DNA of 64,000 bases, from positions 1 to 64,000 of the forward strand of contig NZ_BMNA01000008.1 of assembly GCF_014646215.1 (NCBI RefSeq), read 5' to 3'. The stretch is from Nakamurella endophytica. GTDB lineage: Bacteria; Actinomycetota; Actinomycetes; Mycobacteriales; Nakamurellaceae. Shown here piece by piece: positions 1 to 9,001 of this stretch (position 1 is the stretch's first letter; each line of letters starts with the position of its first letter). The notes beneath the pieces are model-generated. The model did not search any database and was not told the DNA's origin. It was given only the letters and a program-made list of their open reading frames with translations. Position numbers and translations under genes: made by a program.

Positions 1-61
1 ACACCGCAATCGGGAACCAGGCCCCGGTCACCCGCTTAACCAACCTGTCCGGTCAGTACAG

Positions 62-1165
62 CTAGCCGGTGGGGACCGCGGGCAGCGGGCGCGCGCCCAG
101 GCCGAGCAGCGACCCGGTCAGGGCCGTCCCGTCCGCGGCCCACAGCGTGCAGGTCACCCGGGTCGCGGCGGGTCCGGGTCGCGGGGGTGACACCGCGTCC
201 ATCGCCAGCTCGACCCTGGTGCGGCCGCCGAAGGTCTCGTCGGCGACGCCGACCGCGGCACGGGCCGCGGTCCGGCACTGCTGCAGCAGGTCGTCCCGGT
301 CTATACCGCCGGGGCCCGTGCGGCCCGTGCCCGGGACGCCCGCGCCGCCCGACGCGACCGGGGGCGCCGGAGGCAGGACCCGGCCGGCGATCAACTCGCC
401 GGCGTGCCGTGCGGTGCAACCGGTGAGCAGGCGGCTGCGGGCGCTGCGGTAGCACTCGTGCAGCGTGTGCACACCGGTCGCAGCCCCGGCGCCGGAGTCC
501 TCGGCGGAGCCGGTGCCCTCGGCGGAGCCGGTGCCGTCGGCAGAGGCAGAGCCCTCGGCGGAGTCGGAGCCCTCGGCGGATCCGGCACCGGTCGGCGCGG
601 GCTCGGCCGGGGTCAGCGCGGCGATCCGCCCCGTGACGGCACCGCCGCCGCCGGTGCCGCCGGGCGTCGGGACCACCAGGCAGGCGAGCGCGGTGGTCGC
701 CGGCTCGCCGGGGGTGACGGGACCCGGCACCACGCGGACCCGGTAGTCGACGTCGGCGACCGCCCACCCGGTGTCGCCGGTGGCGGCGGCGAGGGCCGCG
801 GCGTCACGGACGTACCCGGGCAGGCCGGCGAAACACGGGTAGCGGGCGCTCCAGCTCCACGACCGGCTGCCCCCGCCACCGGACGACCTCGGCGACCCGG
901 ACGACCCCGGCGATCCGGACGACCCCGGCGACCCGCCGGCCGGCGCGGGGACCAGGGCGGTCACCTCGGCGGTGTGGGGCTCGGCGCAGGGCACCACCAC
1001 CACCGACTCGGGACGCAGCTGGACCACGCAGTCGCCGACCGCAGGCGCAGAGAGGTCAGGGGGCAGCGGCCGCCCGGCGACGTCCGGCCGCAGGGCCGCG
1101 GGCGCGACGGCGGCCAGGACCACCGTCACGGCCAGCACCGCCACGCCCTGCATCACCCGTTGCAC
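62..1165 (-). CDS. Septum-formation-family secreted or membrane-anchored protein
   Basis: Unknown biochemical role; probably extracytoplasmic. The 367-residue product starts with a hydrophobic segment (MQGVAVLAVTVVLAAVAPA) and carries paired Cys/His motifs of the actinobacterial 'septum formation' type: an N-terminal VGDCV followed by VPCAEPHTAEV, and a later GCTARHAGE. Two low-complexity stretches of Gly/Ser/Pro and Ser/Ala/Glu/Gly separate the blocks and are encoded by 18-bp tandem repeats. I chose GTG at 1165 because TACCGT lies exactly 7 nt upstream, the leaderless pattern seen repeatedly in this window. An upstream in-frame start at 1276 would add about 37 residues that look non-coding. 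Family assignment is by motif only. Confidence 0.62.
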   Translation of the reverse strand: MQRVMQGVAVLAVTVVLAAVAPAALRPDVAGRPLPPDLSAPAVGDCVVQLRPESVVVVPCAEPHTAEVTALVPAPAGGSPGSSGSPGSSGSPRSSGGGGSRSWSWSARYPCFAGLPGYVRDAAALAAATGDTGWAVADVDYRVRVVPGPVTPGEPATTALACLVVPTPGGTGGGGAVTGRIAALTPAEPAPTGAGSAEGSDSAEGSASADGTGSAEGTGSAEDSGAGAATGVHTLHECYRSARSRLLTGCTARHAGELIAGRVLPPAPPVASGGAGVPGTGRTGPGGIDRDDLLQQCRTAARAAVGVADETFGGRTRVELAMDAVSPPRPGPAATRVTCTLWAADGTALTGSLLGLGARPLPAVPTG

Positions 1166-1172
1166 CGCACCG

Positions 1173-1178
1173 ACGGTA
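1173..1178 (-). promoter_or_regulatory. Leaderless -10 element for the septum-formation-like gene
   Basis: TACCGT on the minus strand, 7 nt before GTG 1165. Fits the TANNNT-N6/7-start pattern of leaderless actinobacterial transcripts. Confidence 0.4.
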
Positions 1179-1400
1179 CGGCGGCCGGCGGAGAGGGCGG
1201 CCGGGTGAGACCCGCGGGAGGCCGGCCCGCCGGCTGGTGCAGCCGGCGGGGCGAAGCCGCGGAGCCGCACCGGCACGGGGGCATCCGGGCATCTGTCCCC
1301 GGACGGGCACTGGGCGGACGGGCGATCCGCCTGCCGGCCGGTGGCGGCGCTGATCGGGTGGCGTCACCCCGCCAGCCGCGCGACTGTCGGGACCTGCCCC

Positions 1401-1406
1401 TAGAGT
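1401..1406 (+). promoter_or_regulatory. Leaderless -10 element for the MetE-like gene
   Basis: TAGAGT followed by 7 nt and GTG 1414. No Shine-Dalgarno is visible, so a leaderless mRNA is likely; it also favours 1414 over GTG 1405 as the start. Confidence 0.45.
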
Positions 1407-1413
1407 GCCGCTC

Positions 1414-2538
1414 GTGTCGGACGGACTCCTCACCACCCACGTCGGTTCGTTGCCCCGGTCGGCGGAGGTGACGGAGCTGATCTTCGCCGCCGAGCGCGGC
1501 GACCCGGTCGACCCGGACCGGTTCGACTCCGTCATCGGTGCCGCCGTCGACGAGGCGGTCCGGCGCCAGGTCGAGGCCGGCATCGACCTGGTGTCCGACG
1601 GCGAGATGTCGAAGATCTCCTACGCCACGTACATCAAGGACCGGATCACCGGCTTCGACGGCGACAGCCCCCGCGAGCCACCGGCCGACCTCGAGGACTT
1701 CCCGTCGTTCCTGCAGCGGCAGGCCAAGGGCGGCGGCACGCCGACCTACCGGCGTCCCAAGTGCGTCGGGCCGGTCGCACCCCGCACGCTGCAGCCGTTG
1801 CACGACGACGTGCGCCGGTTCGCCGCGGCGACCGCCGCGCACCCGTCGGCCGGCGCGTTCATGAACTCCGCGTCGCCCGGCGTCATCGCGCTCTTCCAGC
1901 CGAACGAGTACTACCCGTCGCAGGACGAGTACCTGGAGGCCCTGGCGGAGGCCATGCGGCCCGAGTACGAGGCCATCGTCGCCGCCGGGCTGATCCTCCA
2001 GCTGGACTCGCCGGACCTCGGGCTGGGCCGCCACATGATGTACAAGGGCCGCAGCGACGAGGAGTACATCTCGCTCATCGCCGTGCACGTCGAGGTCCTC
2101 AACCACGCGCTGCGGAACGTGCCCGCCGATCGGGTGCGGATGCACGTGTGCTGGGGCAACTACGAGGGCCCGCACACCCACGACGTCGAGATGGGCGTCA
2201 TCCTGCCGACCCTGCTGCGCGCCAAGCCGGCCGGCCTGCTCTTCGAGACGTCGAACCCGCGGCACCAGCACGACTGGACCTACTTCCGCGAGCAGGCGGC
2301 CGCCATCGGTGACGACAAGGTCCTGATCCCCGGCGTGCTGGACTCCACCACCAACTTCGTCGAGCACCCGCAGGTGGTGGCGCAGCGGCTCCGGCTGTTC
2401 ACCGACGTCGTCGGGCGGGACCGGGTCATCGGCGGCACCGACTGCGGGTTCTCGACCTTCGCCGGCTTCGGCGCGGTCGACCCGGACATCGTCTACGCCA
2501 AGCTGGCCGCGCTCGCCGAGGGCGCCGCGCTGGTCTGA
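1414..2538 (+). CDS. Cobalamin-independent methionine synthase-like (MetE C-terminal domain) protein
   Basis: A stand-alone, 374-residue homologue of the catalytic C-terminal barrel of MetE, probably transferring a methyl or related group to a thiol. It opens with TTHVGSLPRS, typical of the family, and keeps all four zinc ligands: His244 and Cys246 in RMHVCWGNYEGPH, Glu278 in LLFETSN and Cys344 in GGTDCGFSTF. The N-terminal half of full MetE is absent, so the methyl donor may not be methyl-tetrahydrofolate polyglutamate. It stands alone between a minus-strand gene and the large VWD gene. Start GTG 1414 rests on the leaderless promoter; GTG 1405 is possible. Physiological substrate cannot be told from sequence. 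Confidence 0.85.
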   Translation: MSDGLLTTHVGSLPRSAEVTELIFAAERGDPVDPDRFDSVIGAAVDEAVRRQVEAGIDLVSDGEMSKISYATYIKDRITGFDGDSPREPPADLEDFPSFLQRQAKGGGTPTYRRPKCVGPVAPRTLQPLHDDVRRFAAATAAHPSAGAFMNSASPGVIALFQPNEYYPSQDEYLEALAEAMRPEYEAIVAAGLILQLDSPDLGLGRHMMYKGRSDEEYISLIAVHVEVLNHALRNVPADRVRMHVCWGNYEGPHTHDVEMGVILPTLLRAKPAGLLFETSNPRHQHDWTYFREQAAAIGDDKVLIPGVLDSTTNFVEHPQVVAQRLRLFTDVVGRDRVIGGTDCGFSTFAGFGAVDPDIVYAKLAALAEGAALV

Positions 2539-2677
2539 CCGGCCGGCGGCCCGCACCGGGGCCCCGGAGTCCGCCCGGTCCGTCGGTCCTGCCGGCCGCC
2601 GGAGCGGCCGTATCACCGCCGTCGCCCGCCGCTCCTGGCGTCCGCCGGCCCGCCGTGACACCCGCCCGGGAGACCGC

Positions 2678-5600
2678 ATGACCCGACGCACCACCGCCCT
2701 GGTCGCCGTCGGCGCCGTGCTGCTGGCCGCTGCCGTGGTGGTGCTCGTACGCACCTCCGGTCGCACGTCCGGCCCTGCAGCCCCGGCGAGGTCCACACCG
2801 GCGGCTGCGCCGCCCGGGCCCGGCACGTCCGGCACAGCGCCCACGTCCGCGGCGTCCAGGGCGTCCACCGGGTCGACGCCGCCGGCGGGTGGCGCGCCCG
2901 CCGACCCGGTCACGGCGCTGCTCGACCGGGCGCCCGACGGACGGCGGGACGTCGACCGGTCCCTGCAGGCGGCCGCGTACCTGTTCGGTCCGCTGCCGGG
3001 CGTCGTGCTGCCGGCCGGGCTGCCCCGCCCGCCCGCCAAGGTCCCGGCCGGCGACGTCGTCCGCGAGCTGCTCGGGCACTGGACGGAGCTGTCCGCCGCC
3101 CAGCGGTCGGCGGTGGCCGCGCTGGTCCTCCCGGGGCCGGCCGACGCGCCGCGGCTGCGCGGTGCGGCGCGGTGGGCGCTGGCCGACCCCAAGGACGACG
3201 CGGCGGCCCGGCTCAGGCCGCAGCTGGACACCATGACCGGCGAGATGGCCACCCGGCTGGGCCGGCCGGTGCCCGACCGCGTCGAGCTGTACCTGGTCGA
3301 CGCGGAGCGGCCGGGCGCCGCGGCGTGGACCCAGGTGCTGGCCGCCGGCGAGGGCCGCACGGCCGACGGCAGCACCGTGGTCGACGAGCAGGGCGGCGCC
3401 GCCGACCGGTGCGAGGTGTTCCTGCCGCCGTCGATGTGGCAGGGCGGCGCGCTGGACGCGGGACGGCGCAACGTGCTGTACCACGAGCTGATCCACTGCT
3501 TCCAGGGGTTCGCCTACCCCGACCTGGGCGCATACCGGACGGCGCCGGGCTGGCTGATCGAGGGCACCGCCGAGTTCGGCGGAGCAGACCTGGCCGGCAC
3601 CACCCACGGCGAGCCGTCGAACTGGCTGTTCTACCTGCGCGACCAGGCGCCGCTGTTCGTCCGGACCTACTCGGCGTTCGGCTGGTGGTTCCACCTGCAG
3701 CACACCGGCCACGATCCGTGGAAGGTCCTCGGGCGGATCTGGTCGCTCGGCCTGGCCGGGGCGGACGCGTACCGGGAGGCGGGCGGCGCCGCCCAGGACG
3801 TCGAGGACAGCTGGGGATCGTCGCTGCTGCGCCAGCCGGAGTTCGGGGACGCCTGGCAGGTCCACGGCGTCGCGGTCACCGACACCGTCCCGCCCCGCAC
3901 CACCGTCGGCGCGGTCGGCGGCCGGTTCGTGGTCGAGCCGTACGACGCAAGGGCCGCGGTGGTCACCGCCGGCGGGCTGGCGGGCGGCGTCGCCGACGGC
4001 ATCGTCCGGGTCACCTCGTCCCGGCCGGTGCGGGTGCACGACGCCGCGACGTTCGAGGACGTGCACATCACCCGCGGCGACTACTGCGTCAGCGGCGACT
4101 GCCGGTGCCCGGACGGGTCGGCGGCGGCCGGACTCGACGTCACCCCGGCGCAGCTGCCGCTGTACCTGGGCGTCACCGGAGGAGCGACCGGCGCGACGGT
4201 CGCCACCGACGTCGTGGACCTGGACGAGTACTGCCGCGAGCAGCCGGCCCGCCGGCCGCCGGTGCCGCGCTACCCCGCGGAGCCCGGTTCCGCCCCGCCG
4301 GCCAATCCGCACGCCCGATCCGGCGGCCCCGACGACGACCCGGCATCCGGCTCCAGCAACGGCGACCCGCACCTGGTGACGTTCGACGGCTACCGGTACG
4401 ACTTCCAGGCCGGCGGCGAGTTCGTGCTCGCCACCGCCGGTGCCGGCGACCTCGAGGTGCAGGCCCGGCAGGAACCCGTGCGGGCCGCGGACGGCGCGGA
4501 GCGGCTCGACGCGTCGATCACCACGGCGGTGGCGGTCCGGATCGGCCGGAGCCGGGTGACCGTCGCGGTCGCCGATGCCCTCCGGCCGGAGCTGCGGATC
4601 GACGGCGCCGGCCGCCGCCCGCGGCAGCCCGTCGCCCTCGCCGGCGGCGGCACCGTGGCGCCGGACACCGGCGGCTACCGGCTGACCTGGCCGGACGGCA
4701 CGGTGCTGCGGGTGCTGCCGATCGGCGACGCCGGCCTCAACGTCGTGCTGGAACCCGACCGCGGCCGCATCGGCACCCTGTCCGGGCTGCTCGGGCCGTA
4801 CACCGGCCGACCGGGCTCCACGCTCCTCGACCGGTCGGGCACGGCGTACCCGGACCCGGCCGCGTCGGCGCCGACGGACCCGTTGTACACCCGGTTCGGC
4901 GCGAGCTGGCGGGTCACCGCCGGCACGTCGCTGTTCGACTACCCGGCCGGCCGGTCCACCGCGGACTACCAGCGCACCGACATGCCGTCCAGGGTGCTCA
5001 CCCTGGAGGACCTGCCCGCCGACGTCCGGGCGGCGGCCGACCGGGCCTGCGGGACGCTCACCCCCGCAGCGCGGCGGGACGCCTGCGTCTACGACGTGGC
5101 GGTCAGCGGCGACGAGGCGTTCGCGGACGGCTACCGGGTCCTGCAGACGGTGGCGCCGGACACCGCGTCCCCGACCGGCCCGTCGTCGCGCCCGTCGTCC
5201 GACCCGGCCACCACGGCGTCAGCCGGCGCCGTCCGGGTGGGCGGCTCCATCCCGGCCGTCACGCTGCGACCGGGCGAGACCCGCAGCTGGACGGTCGACG
5301 ACCCGGCCGCCACGGCGCTCTACTGGGCCTCCGACGCGGAGTGCGCGGCGTCCGTGCCGGTCTTCTGGCGGGTCACCGCGCCGGACGGCACGGAGAGCCT
5401 GCAGATCCCGGGGTGCCAGGACGGCGGCCGGATCACCACCGGGTCGCCCGGGACGTGGCGGGTCGACGCGTTCGTCGACGCCGGCTCGAGCGACGGCGGC
5501 AGCTGGGCGTTCCACGTCGTGGCGGCCGGACCGGAGCGCTCCCGGCCGTCGACGCTGCCGTTGACCGTCGCCGCCGGCGACGCGGTGCTCGCCGGGGCCG

Positions 5601-5860
5601 GCGCGACCGACCGCTGGACGTTCGACGGTCTCGCCGGCGACGTGGTGACCCTGCGGGCCGCGGACGGCTGCCCGGCCGGCAGCGCGGTGACGTGGGGACT
5701 GGCCGACCCCGGCGGGACCGTGGTGACCCTGCGCACCGGCATCTGCGACGACCCGAACCCGCAGACCCTGACCTCCGACGGGCGGTGGAGCGTCGTGGTG
5801 GTCAACGACACCGACACCGCGGGTCCGTACCGCTACGGGTTCACGGCGACGCGGTCCTGA
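2678..5860 (+). CDS. Large secreted protein with gluzincin-like peptidase motif and von Willebrand factor D domain
   Basis: 1060 residues; ATG 2678 has GGGAGA just upstream. The N-terminus is a signal/membrane segment (ALVAVGAVLLAAAVVVLV), followed by a Ser/Pro/Ala-rich linker to about residue 80. A zinc-peptidase motif HELIH occupies 269-273, and WLIEGTAEF at 292-300 supplies a third ligand (Glu295), the gluzincin arrangement. From residue 561 a VWD-like domain begins (NGDPHLVTFDGYRYDF) and runs about 180 residues. After a second Ser/Pro/Thr linker near 830, the C-terminus is beta-rich and resembles two pre-peptidase-C-like copies. The combination suggests a surface-exposed or released protease or adhesion protein, but no substrate is known. 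Cys pairs are common, as expected for an extracellular protein. Confidence 0.8.
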   Translation: MTRRTTALVAVGAVLLAAAVVVLVRTSGRTSGPAAPARSTPAAAPPGPGTSGTAPTSAASRASTGSTPPAGGAPADPVTALLDRAPDGRRDVDRSLQAAAYLFGPLPGVVLPAGLPRPPAKVPAGDVVRELLGHWTELSAAQRSAVAALVLPGPADAPRLRGAARWALADPKDDAAARLRPQLDTMTGEMATRLGRPVPDRVELYLVDAERPGAAAWTQVLAAGEGRTADGSTVVDEQGGAADRCEVFLPPSMWQGGALDAGRRNVLYHELIHCFQGFAYPDLGAYRTAPGWLIEGTAEFGGADLAGTTHGEPSNWLFYLRDQAPLFVRTYSAFGWWFHLQHTGHDPWKVLGRIWSLGLAGADAYREAGGAAQDVEDSWGSSLLRQPEFGDAWQVHGVAVTDTVPPRTTVGAVGGRFVVEPYDARAAVVTAGGLAGGVADGIVRVTSSRPVRVHDAATFEDVHITRGDYCVSGDCRCPDGSAAAGLDVTPAQLPLYLGVTGGATGATVATDVVDLDEYCREQPARRPPVPRYPAEPGSAPPANPHARSGGPDDDPASGSSNGDPHLVTFDGYRYDFQAGGEFVLATAGAGDLEVQARQEPVRAADGAERLDASITTAVAVRIGRSRVTVAVADALRPELRIDGAGRRPRQPVALAGGGTVAPDTGGYRLTWPDGTVLRVLPIGDAGLNVVLEPDRGRIGTLSGLLGPYTGRPGSTLLDRSGTAYPDPAASAPTDPLYTRFGASWRVTAGTSLFDYPAGRSTADYQRTDMPSRVLTLEDLPADVRAAADRACGTLTPAARRDACVYDVAVSGDEAFADGYRVLQTVAPDTASPTGPSSRPSSDPATTASAGAVRVGGSIPAVTLRPGETRSWTVDDPAATALYWASDAECAASVPVFWRVTAPDGTESLQIPGCQDGGRITTGSPGTWRVDAFVDAGSSDGGSWAFHVVAAGPERSRPSTLPLTVAAGDAVLAGAGATDRWTFDGLAGDVVTLRAADGCPAGSAVTWGLADPGGTVVTLRTGICDDPNPQTLTSDGRWSVVVVNDTDTAGPYRYGFTATRS

Positions 5861-5928
5861 CCGCGGCCGGGGACGGCACCGAGGACAGCGCCGAGGACAG
5901 CGGCGCGGACGGGACCGGGACGGCGCGA

Positions 5929-7365
5929 TCAGCGGGCACCGTCGGCGCCGGCTGGGTCCAGGCCGTCCAGGCCGTCCAGGCCGCGCAGCCGTCGCGGCCG
6001 GATTCCGCCGACCCCTGCGACCCCGTCGATCGTTCCCTCACCGTCGACGCGGTCCGCCCGGTCGATCCCGTCGATCCCGTCGATTCCGTCGACCGCCTCC
6101 GCGTCGGAACCCGGGTCCGTCGCGACCGCGGTGGCCGCCCTGGTACGGGCCGGGTCCGCCGCCGTCGTGACCCGTCCGGTGGCCCGGTCCTCCCGGCGGG
6201 CGGTGGCGCGGCGGGCGACCCAGCGGCCCAGCGGGTCGCCGGCGCGGGCGACCAGCGGCCCGGCCACCGCCATGATCAGCACGTAGGTGGCCGCCAGCGC
6301 GCCCAGGCCGGGAGCCACCACACCGGCCGCCCCGGTGGCCAGGCCGGCGACGACGATGTTGAACTCGCCGCGCGAGACGATCACGGTGCCGGCGCGGATC
6401 TGGCCGGCTGGGCCGATGCCGGTCCGGCGCGTCGCCCACACCCCGACGCCGATCTTGGTCAGCGCCGTCACGGCGCCCAGAGCCAGCGCGGGCAGCAGCA
6501 TGCCGGGGATGTCGCCGGGATGGGTCTGCAGCCCGAAGAAGACGAAGAACACCGCGGCGAACAGGTCGCGCAGCGGCGCCAGCAGGGTGTAGGCGCTCTG
6601 GGCGACCCGGCCGGACAGGGCGATGCCCACCAGGAAGGCGCCGACCGCCTCGGACACCTGCAGCTGCTGGGCGGCGCCGGCCACCAGCAGCGCCAGGCCG
6701 AAGACGATGAGCAGGAGGACCTCGGAGCTCTCGGTCCAGATCAGCCGGCCGAGCTGCTGCCCGAACCGCAACGCGACCACGAGCGCCACCGTGATGGCGA
6801 CCAGCGCGATGCCCACCGAGATCGTCCCGGACAGCAGCCCGGCGCCGGCGAGAAGGGCGGTGAGCACGGGCAGGTACACGGCCATCGACAGGTCCTCCAG
6901 GACCAGCAGCGACAGCACGACCGGGGTCTCCCGGTTGCCGAGCCGGCCGAGGTCGCCGAGCAGCTTGGCGGTGATCCCGGAGCTGGTGGCGTAGGTGATG
7001 CCGCCCATGGCGACGACCGCCGGAGCGGACCAGCCCAGGATCAGCCCGACGGCGACGCCGGGCGCGGAGTTGGCGACCAGGTTGACGATGCCGGCCGGCG
7101 CCTGCTGCCGGAGGTTGGTCATCAGCTCCGGGGCGGAGTACTCCAGTCCCAGCAGGAGCAGCAACAGCACGACGCCGATCTCGGCGCCGGTGGAGATGAA
7201 CGACTCGCTGGCGCCCAGCGGCAGCAGGCCGCCGTCGCCGAAGGCCAGGCCGGCGAGCAGGTAGAACGGCACCGGGGACAGGCCGATCCGCCCGGCCAGC
7301 CGGCCCAGCAGGCCGAGCACCAGGATGACGGCGCCCAGCTCCATGAAGATGACGGCCGAGTGCAC
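5929..7365 (-). CDS. khtU: Cation:proton antiporter membrane subunit (CPA2, KhtU-like)
   Basis: Likely exports K+ in exchange for H+. The 478-residue protein has about 12-13 hydrophobic segments of the CPA2 fold through residue 390, with the conserved GLEYSAPEL and AVGAFLVGIALS regions. A hydrophilic tail then carries repeated DGI and GLD tripeptides (GIDGIDGID, GLDGLDGLD) encoded by 9-bp tandem repeats; this tail is unusual for the family. GTG 7365 is preceded by GGAGGGAG. The gene follows the KhtT-like regulatory subunit in the same direction, 145 bp apart, so the two probably form one transport complex. No TrkA-N domain is present in this subunit, consistent with regulation by the separate partner. 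Confidence 0.85.
   Translation of the reverse strand: MHSAVIFMELGAVILVLGLLGRLAGRIGLSPVPFYLLAGLAFGDGGLLPLGASESFISTGAEIGVVLLLLLLGLEYSAPELMTNLRQQAPAGIVNLVANSAPGVAVGLILGWSAPAVVAMGGITYATSSGITAKLLGDLGRLGNRETPVVLSLLVLEDLSMAVYLPVLTALLAGAGLLSGTISVGIALVAITVALVVALRFGQQLGRLIWTESSEVLLLIVFGLALLVAGAAQQLQVSEAVGAFLVGIALSGRVAQSAYTLLAPLRDLFAAVFFVFFGLQTHPGDIPGMLLPALALGAVTALTKIGVGVWATRRTGIGPAGQIRAGTVIVSRGEFNIVVAGLATGAAGVVAPGLGALAATYVLIMAVAGPLVARAGDPLGRWVARRATARREDRATGRVTTAADPARTRAATAVATDPGSDAEAVDGIDGIDGIDRADRVDGEGTIDGVAGVGGIRPRRLRGLDGLDGLDPAGADGAR
5956..5982 (+). repeat. 9-bp tandem repeat (gtccaggcc x3) in khtU 3' end
   Basis: Three exact copies of gtccaggcc, in frame with the antiporter gene, encoding GLDGLDGLD in its C-terminal tail. 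Confidence 0.9.
6061..6087 (+). repeat. 9-bp tandem repeat (gtcgatccc x3) in khtU 3' end
   Basis: Two exact and one variant copy (gtcgattcc), encoding GIDGIDGID in the antiporter tail. Confidence 0.9.
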
Positions 7366-7510
7366 GTCGCTCCCTCCAGATCGCCGCGTCGCGGCCGGTC
7401 GGCCGCGGTGGCGGCGTCCGGGGATCGGCGTCGATCACCCCTTGCGGACGGGGTCGGTGACCCGTGCCGGTGGCACGGGTCGGGTCGGCCGGTGTCCGGA
7501 CCGGCGGACG

Positions 7511-8002
7511 TCAGCCGGCGACGAGGTCGCGCAGCGTCTCGATGGACTCGGCGGTCCCGACGACGATCAGCACGTCGCCGCCCGTCAGGCTGCGCTCGGG
7601 GTCCGGCGACGGCACCATCTCGCCGTCGTGCAGCACCGCCACGACGGACGCCCCGGTGCGCTTGGCCTTGATCGCGGTGAGGGCCAGGCCGTCGAACCGG
7701 GAGCCGTGGGCGACCTTGACCTTGCCCACGGCCAGGCCCGCCACCTGCTCGGACAGGTTCGCCAGGCGTTCGATGACGCGCCGGTTGCCCAGGAAGCCGG
7801 CCAGCGCGTCGGCCTCCGGGCCGGAGAGGGTGACGACCTGGGAACAGGAGTCCGGGTCGTCCTTGCTGAACACCACGAGGTCCCGCTTGCCGTTGCGGTG
7901 GGCGACCACGCCCACCCGGCGGCCGGCGTCCGTGAGGAAGTCGTGCCGGATGCCCACCCCGGGCAGCCGGGTCTCGGAGACCTCGACGTCCTCGTCGAAC
8001 AT
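7511..8002 (-). CDS. khtT: Cation:proton antiporter regulatory subunit (KhtT-like, RCK_C domain)
   Basis: A 163-residue cytoplasmic regulator of the adjacent KhtU-like antiporter. The first 70 residues form the KhtT-type N-terminal domain (VSETRLPGVGIRHDF) and residues from about 85 form a TrkA-C/RCK_C domain ending in GGDVLIVVGTAESIETL. In Bacillus the equivalent domain binds c-di-AMP; whether it does so here cannot be seen. ATG 8002 has AAAGG upstream. An in-frame open stretch continues to 8200 but reads as non-coding Arg/Pro/Gly-rich sequence, so the shorter start is preferred. It lies upstream of khtU and is probably co-transcribed. Confidence 0.88.
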   Translation of the reverse strand: MFDEDVEVSETRLPGVGIRHDFLTDAGRRVGVVAHRNGKRDLVVFSKDDPDSCSQVVTLSGPEADALAGFLGNRRVIERLANLSEQVAGLAVGKVKVAHGSRFDGLALTAIKAKRTGASVVAVLHDGEMVPSPDPERSLTGGDVLIVVGTAESIETLRDLVAG

Positions 8003-8215
8003 CACGTGCCTTTCTGCTCGGAAGTGGCGTCGCGGCGTCCCGCTCCGCCCCGCCGGCGGCCCGGTGACAGCCGTCCCGGCTGTCCTGACCTGCTCCGACG
8101 TGCCCGGTGCAACGCCGGACGGGACCAGATTAGTCCTGCCGTGGCCGGGGCGCGGACGGTCGACCGGGGCCGGCCGCAGGCCCCCGATCGGTCCGTCCAA
8201 AAGGCCCGCGAGCGG

Positions 8216-8896
8216 TCAGTCCAGCAGGCCCTGCCGCATGGCCTCGGCCACGGCGGCGGCCCGGTCGGACACCCCGAGCTTCTCGTACAGCCGCTGGGTG
8301 TGGGTCTTCACCGTGCTCGGCGCGAGGAACAGCTCGCCGGCGATGGCCGGGATCGACCGGCCTGCGGCGAAGGCGCGCAGCACCTGCTGCTCCCGCTCGG
8401 ACAGCACCGGGGCGGACGACTGCGCCCGCATCCGGATCTGGCCGACCAGGCCGGCGGCCAGCGCCGGCGGCACCACGGTCTGCCCCCGGGCGGCCTGCTG
8501 CACCGCGTCGACGATCTCGGCCCGGCGCGCGTCCTTGGACAGGTAGCCGGCGGCGCCCTCCTCGAGGGCCCGGTACACCACGCCGGCGTCGGTGACCGCC
8601 GAGAGCAGCACCACCCGGGTCGGCAGGTGGTCCCGGACGACCGCGTGCAGCACGGCCAGGCCGTCCATGTCCGGCATCTGGTAGTCGACCAGGGCGACGG
8701 CGGGGCGCAGCTCGGTGATCATCTCGACGGCCTGCCGGCCGTCCTCGGCCTGCCCGACGACGTCGACGAAACCGCTCTGCTGCAGCCCCCGCGTCACCCC
8801 GTCGCGGAAGAAGGGGTGGTCGTCGGCGACGACGACGGTCACGCGTTCCCCGGTCGCCGACGACCGGGACGGCCCGGCCCCCGTCGGATGGCCCAT
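8216..8896 (-). CDS. NarL/FixJ-type response regulator (LuxR family)
   Basis: A 226-residue DNA-binding response regulator. The receiver domain (about 18-135) has the acidic pair DD at 25-26, phosphoacceptor Asp71 in VALVDYQMPDMDG, and LLSAVTD with the conserved Ser. The C-terminal LuxR-type helix-turn-helix includes LSEREQQVLRAFAAG and PSTVKTHTQRLYEKLGV. It is divergent from a DesK-like histidine kinase gene 105 bp away, which is almost certainly its partner. ATG 8896 is used; GTG 8905, three codons upstream and nearer to AGAGGGAG, is an equally good start. Target genes are unknown; the membrane protein gene after the kinase is a candidate. Confidence 0.9.
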   Translation of the reverse strand: MGHPTGAGPSRSSATGERVTVVVADDHPFFRDGVTRGLQQSGFVDVVGQAEDGRQAVEMITELRPAVALVDYQMPDMDGLAVLHAVVRDHLPTRVVLLSAVTDAGVVYRALEEGAAGYLSKDARRAEIVDAVQQAARGQTVVPPALAAGLVGQIRMRAQSSAPVLSEREQQVLRAFAAGRSIPAIAGELFLAPSTVKTHTQRLYEKLGVSDRAAAVAEAMRQGLLD

Positions 8897-9001
8897 CGTC
8901 GCCACCGCTCCCTCTCGTGTCCGTCGGCCGCCGCGGGACCCGTGCGACCATCGGTGCGGCGCCGGACCGACGCCACGCGGATTCCAGACAGGACCCGACA
9001 G

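Noticed and set aside
3172-7671. 1499-codon open frame on the plus strand
   Set aside because: It crosses the VWD gene in another frame and runs antisense through khtU; composition is Arg/Gly/Pro-rich without domains. High GC makes long shadow frames common.
8003-8200. Longer N-terminus for the KhtT-like gene
   Set aside because: The added residues look non-coding, while ATG 8002 has AAAGG upstream and matches the family start.
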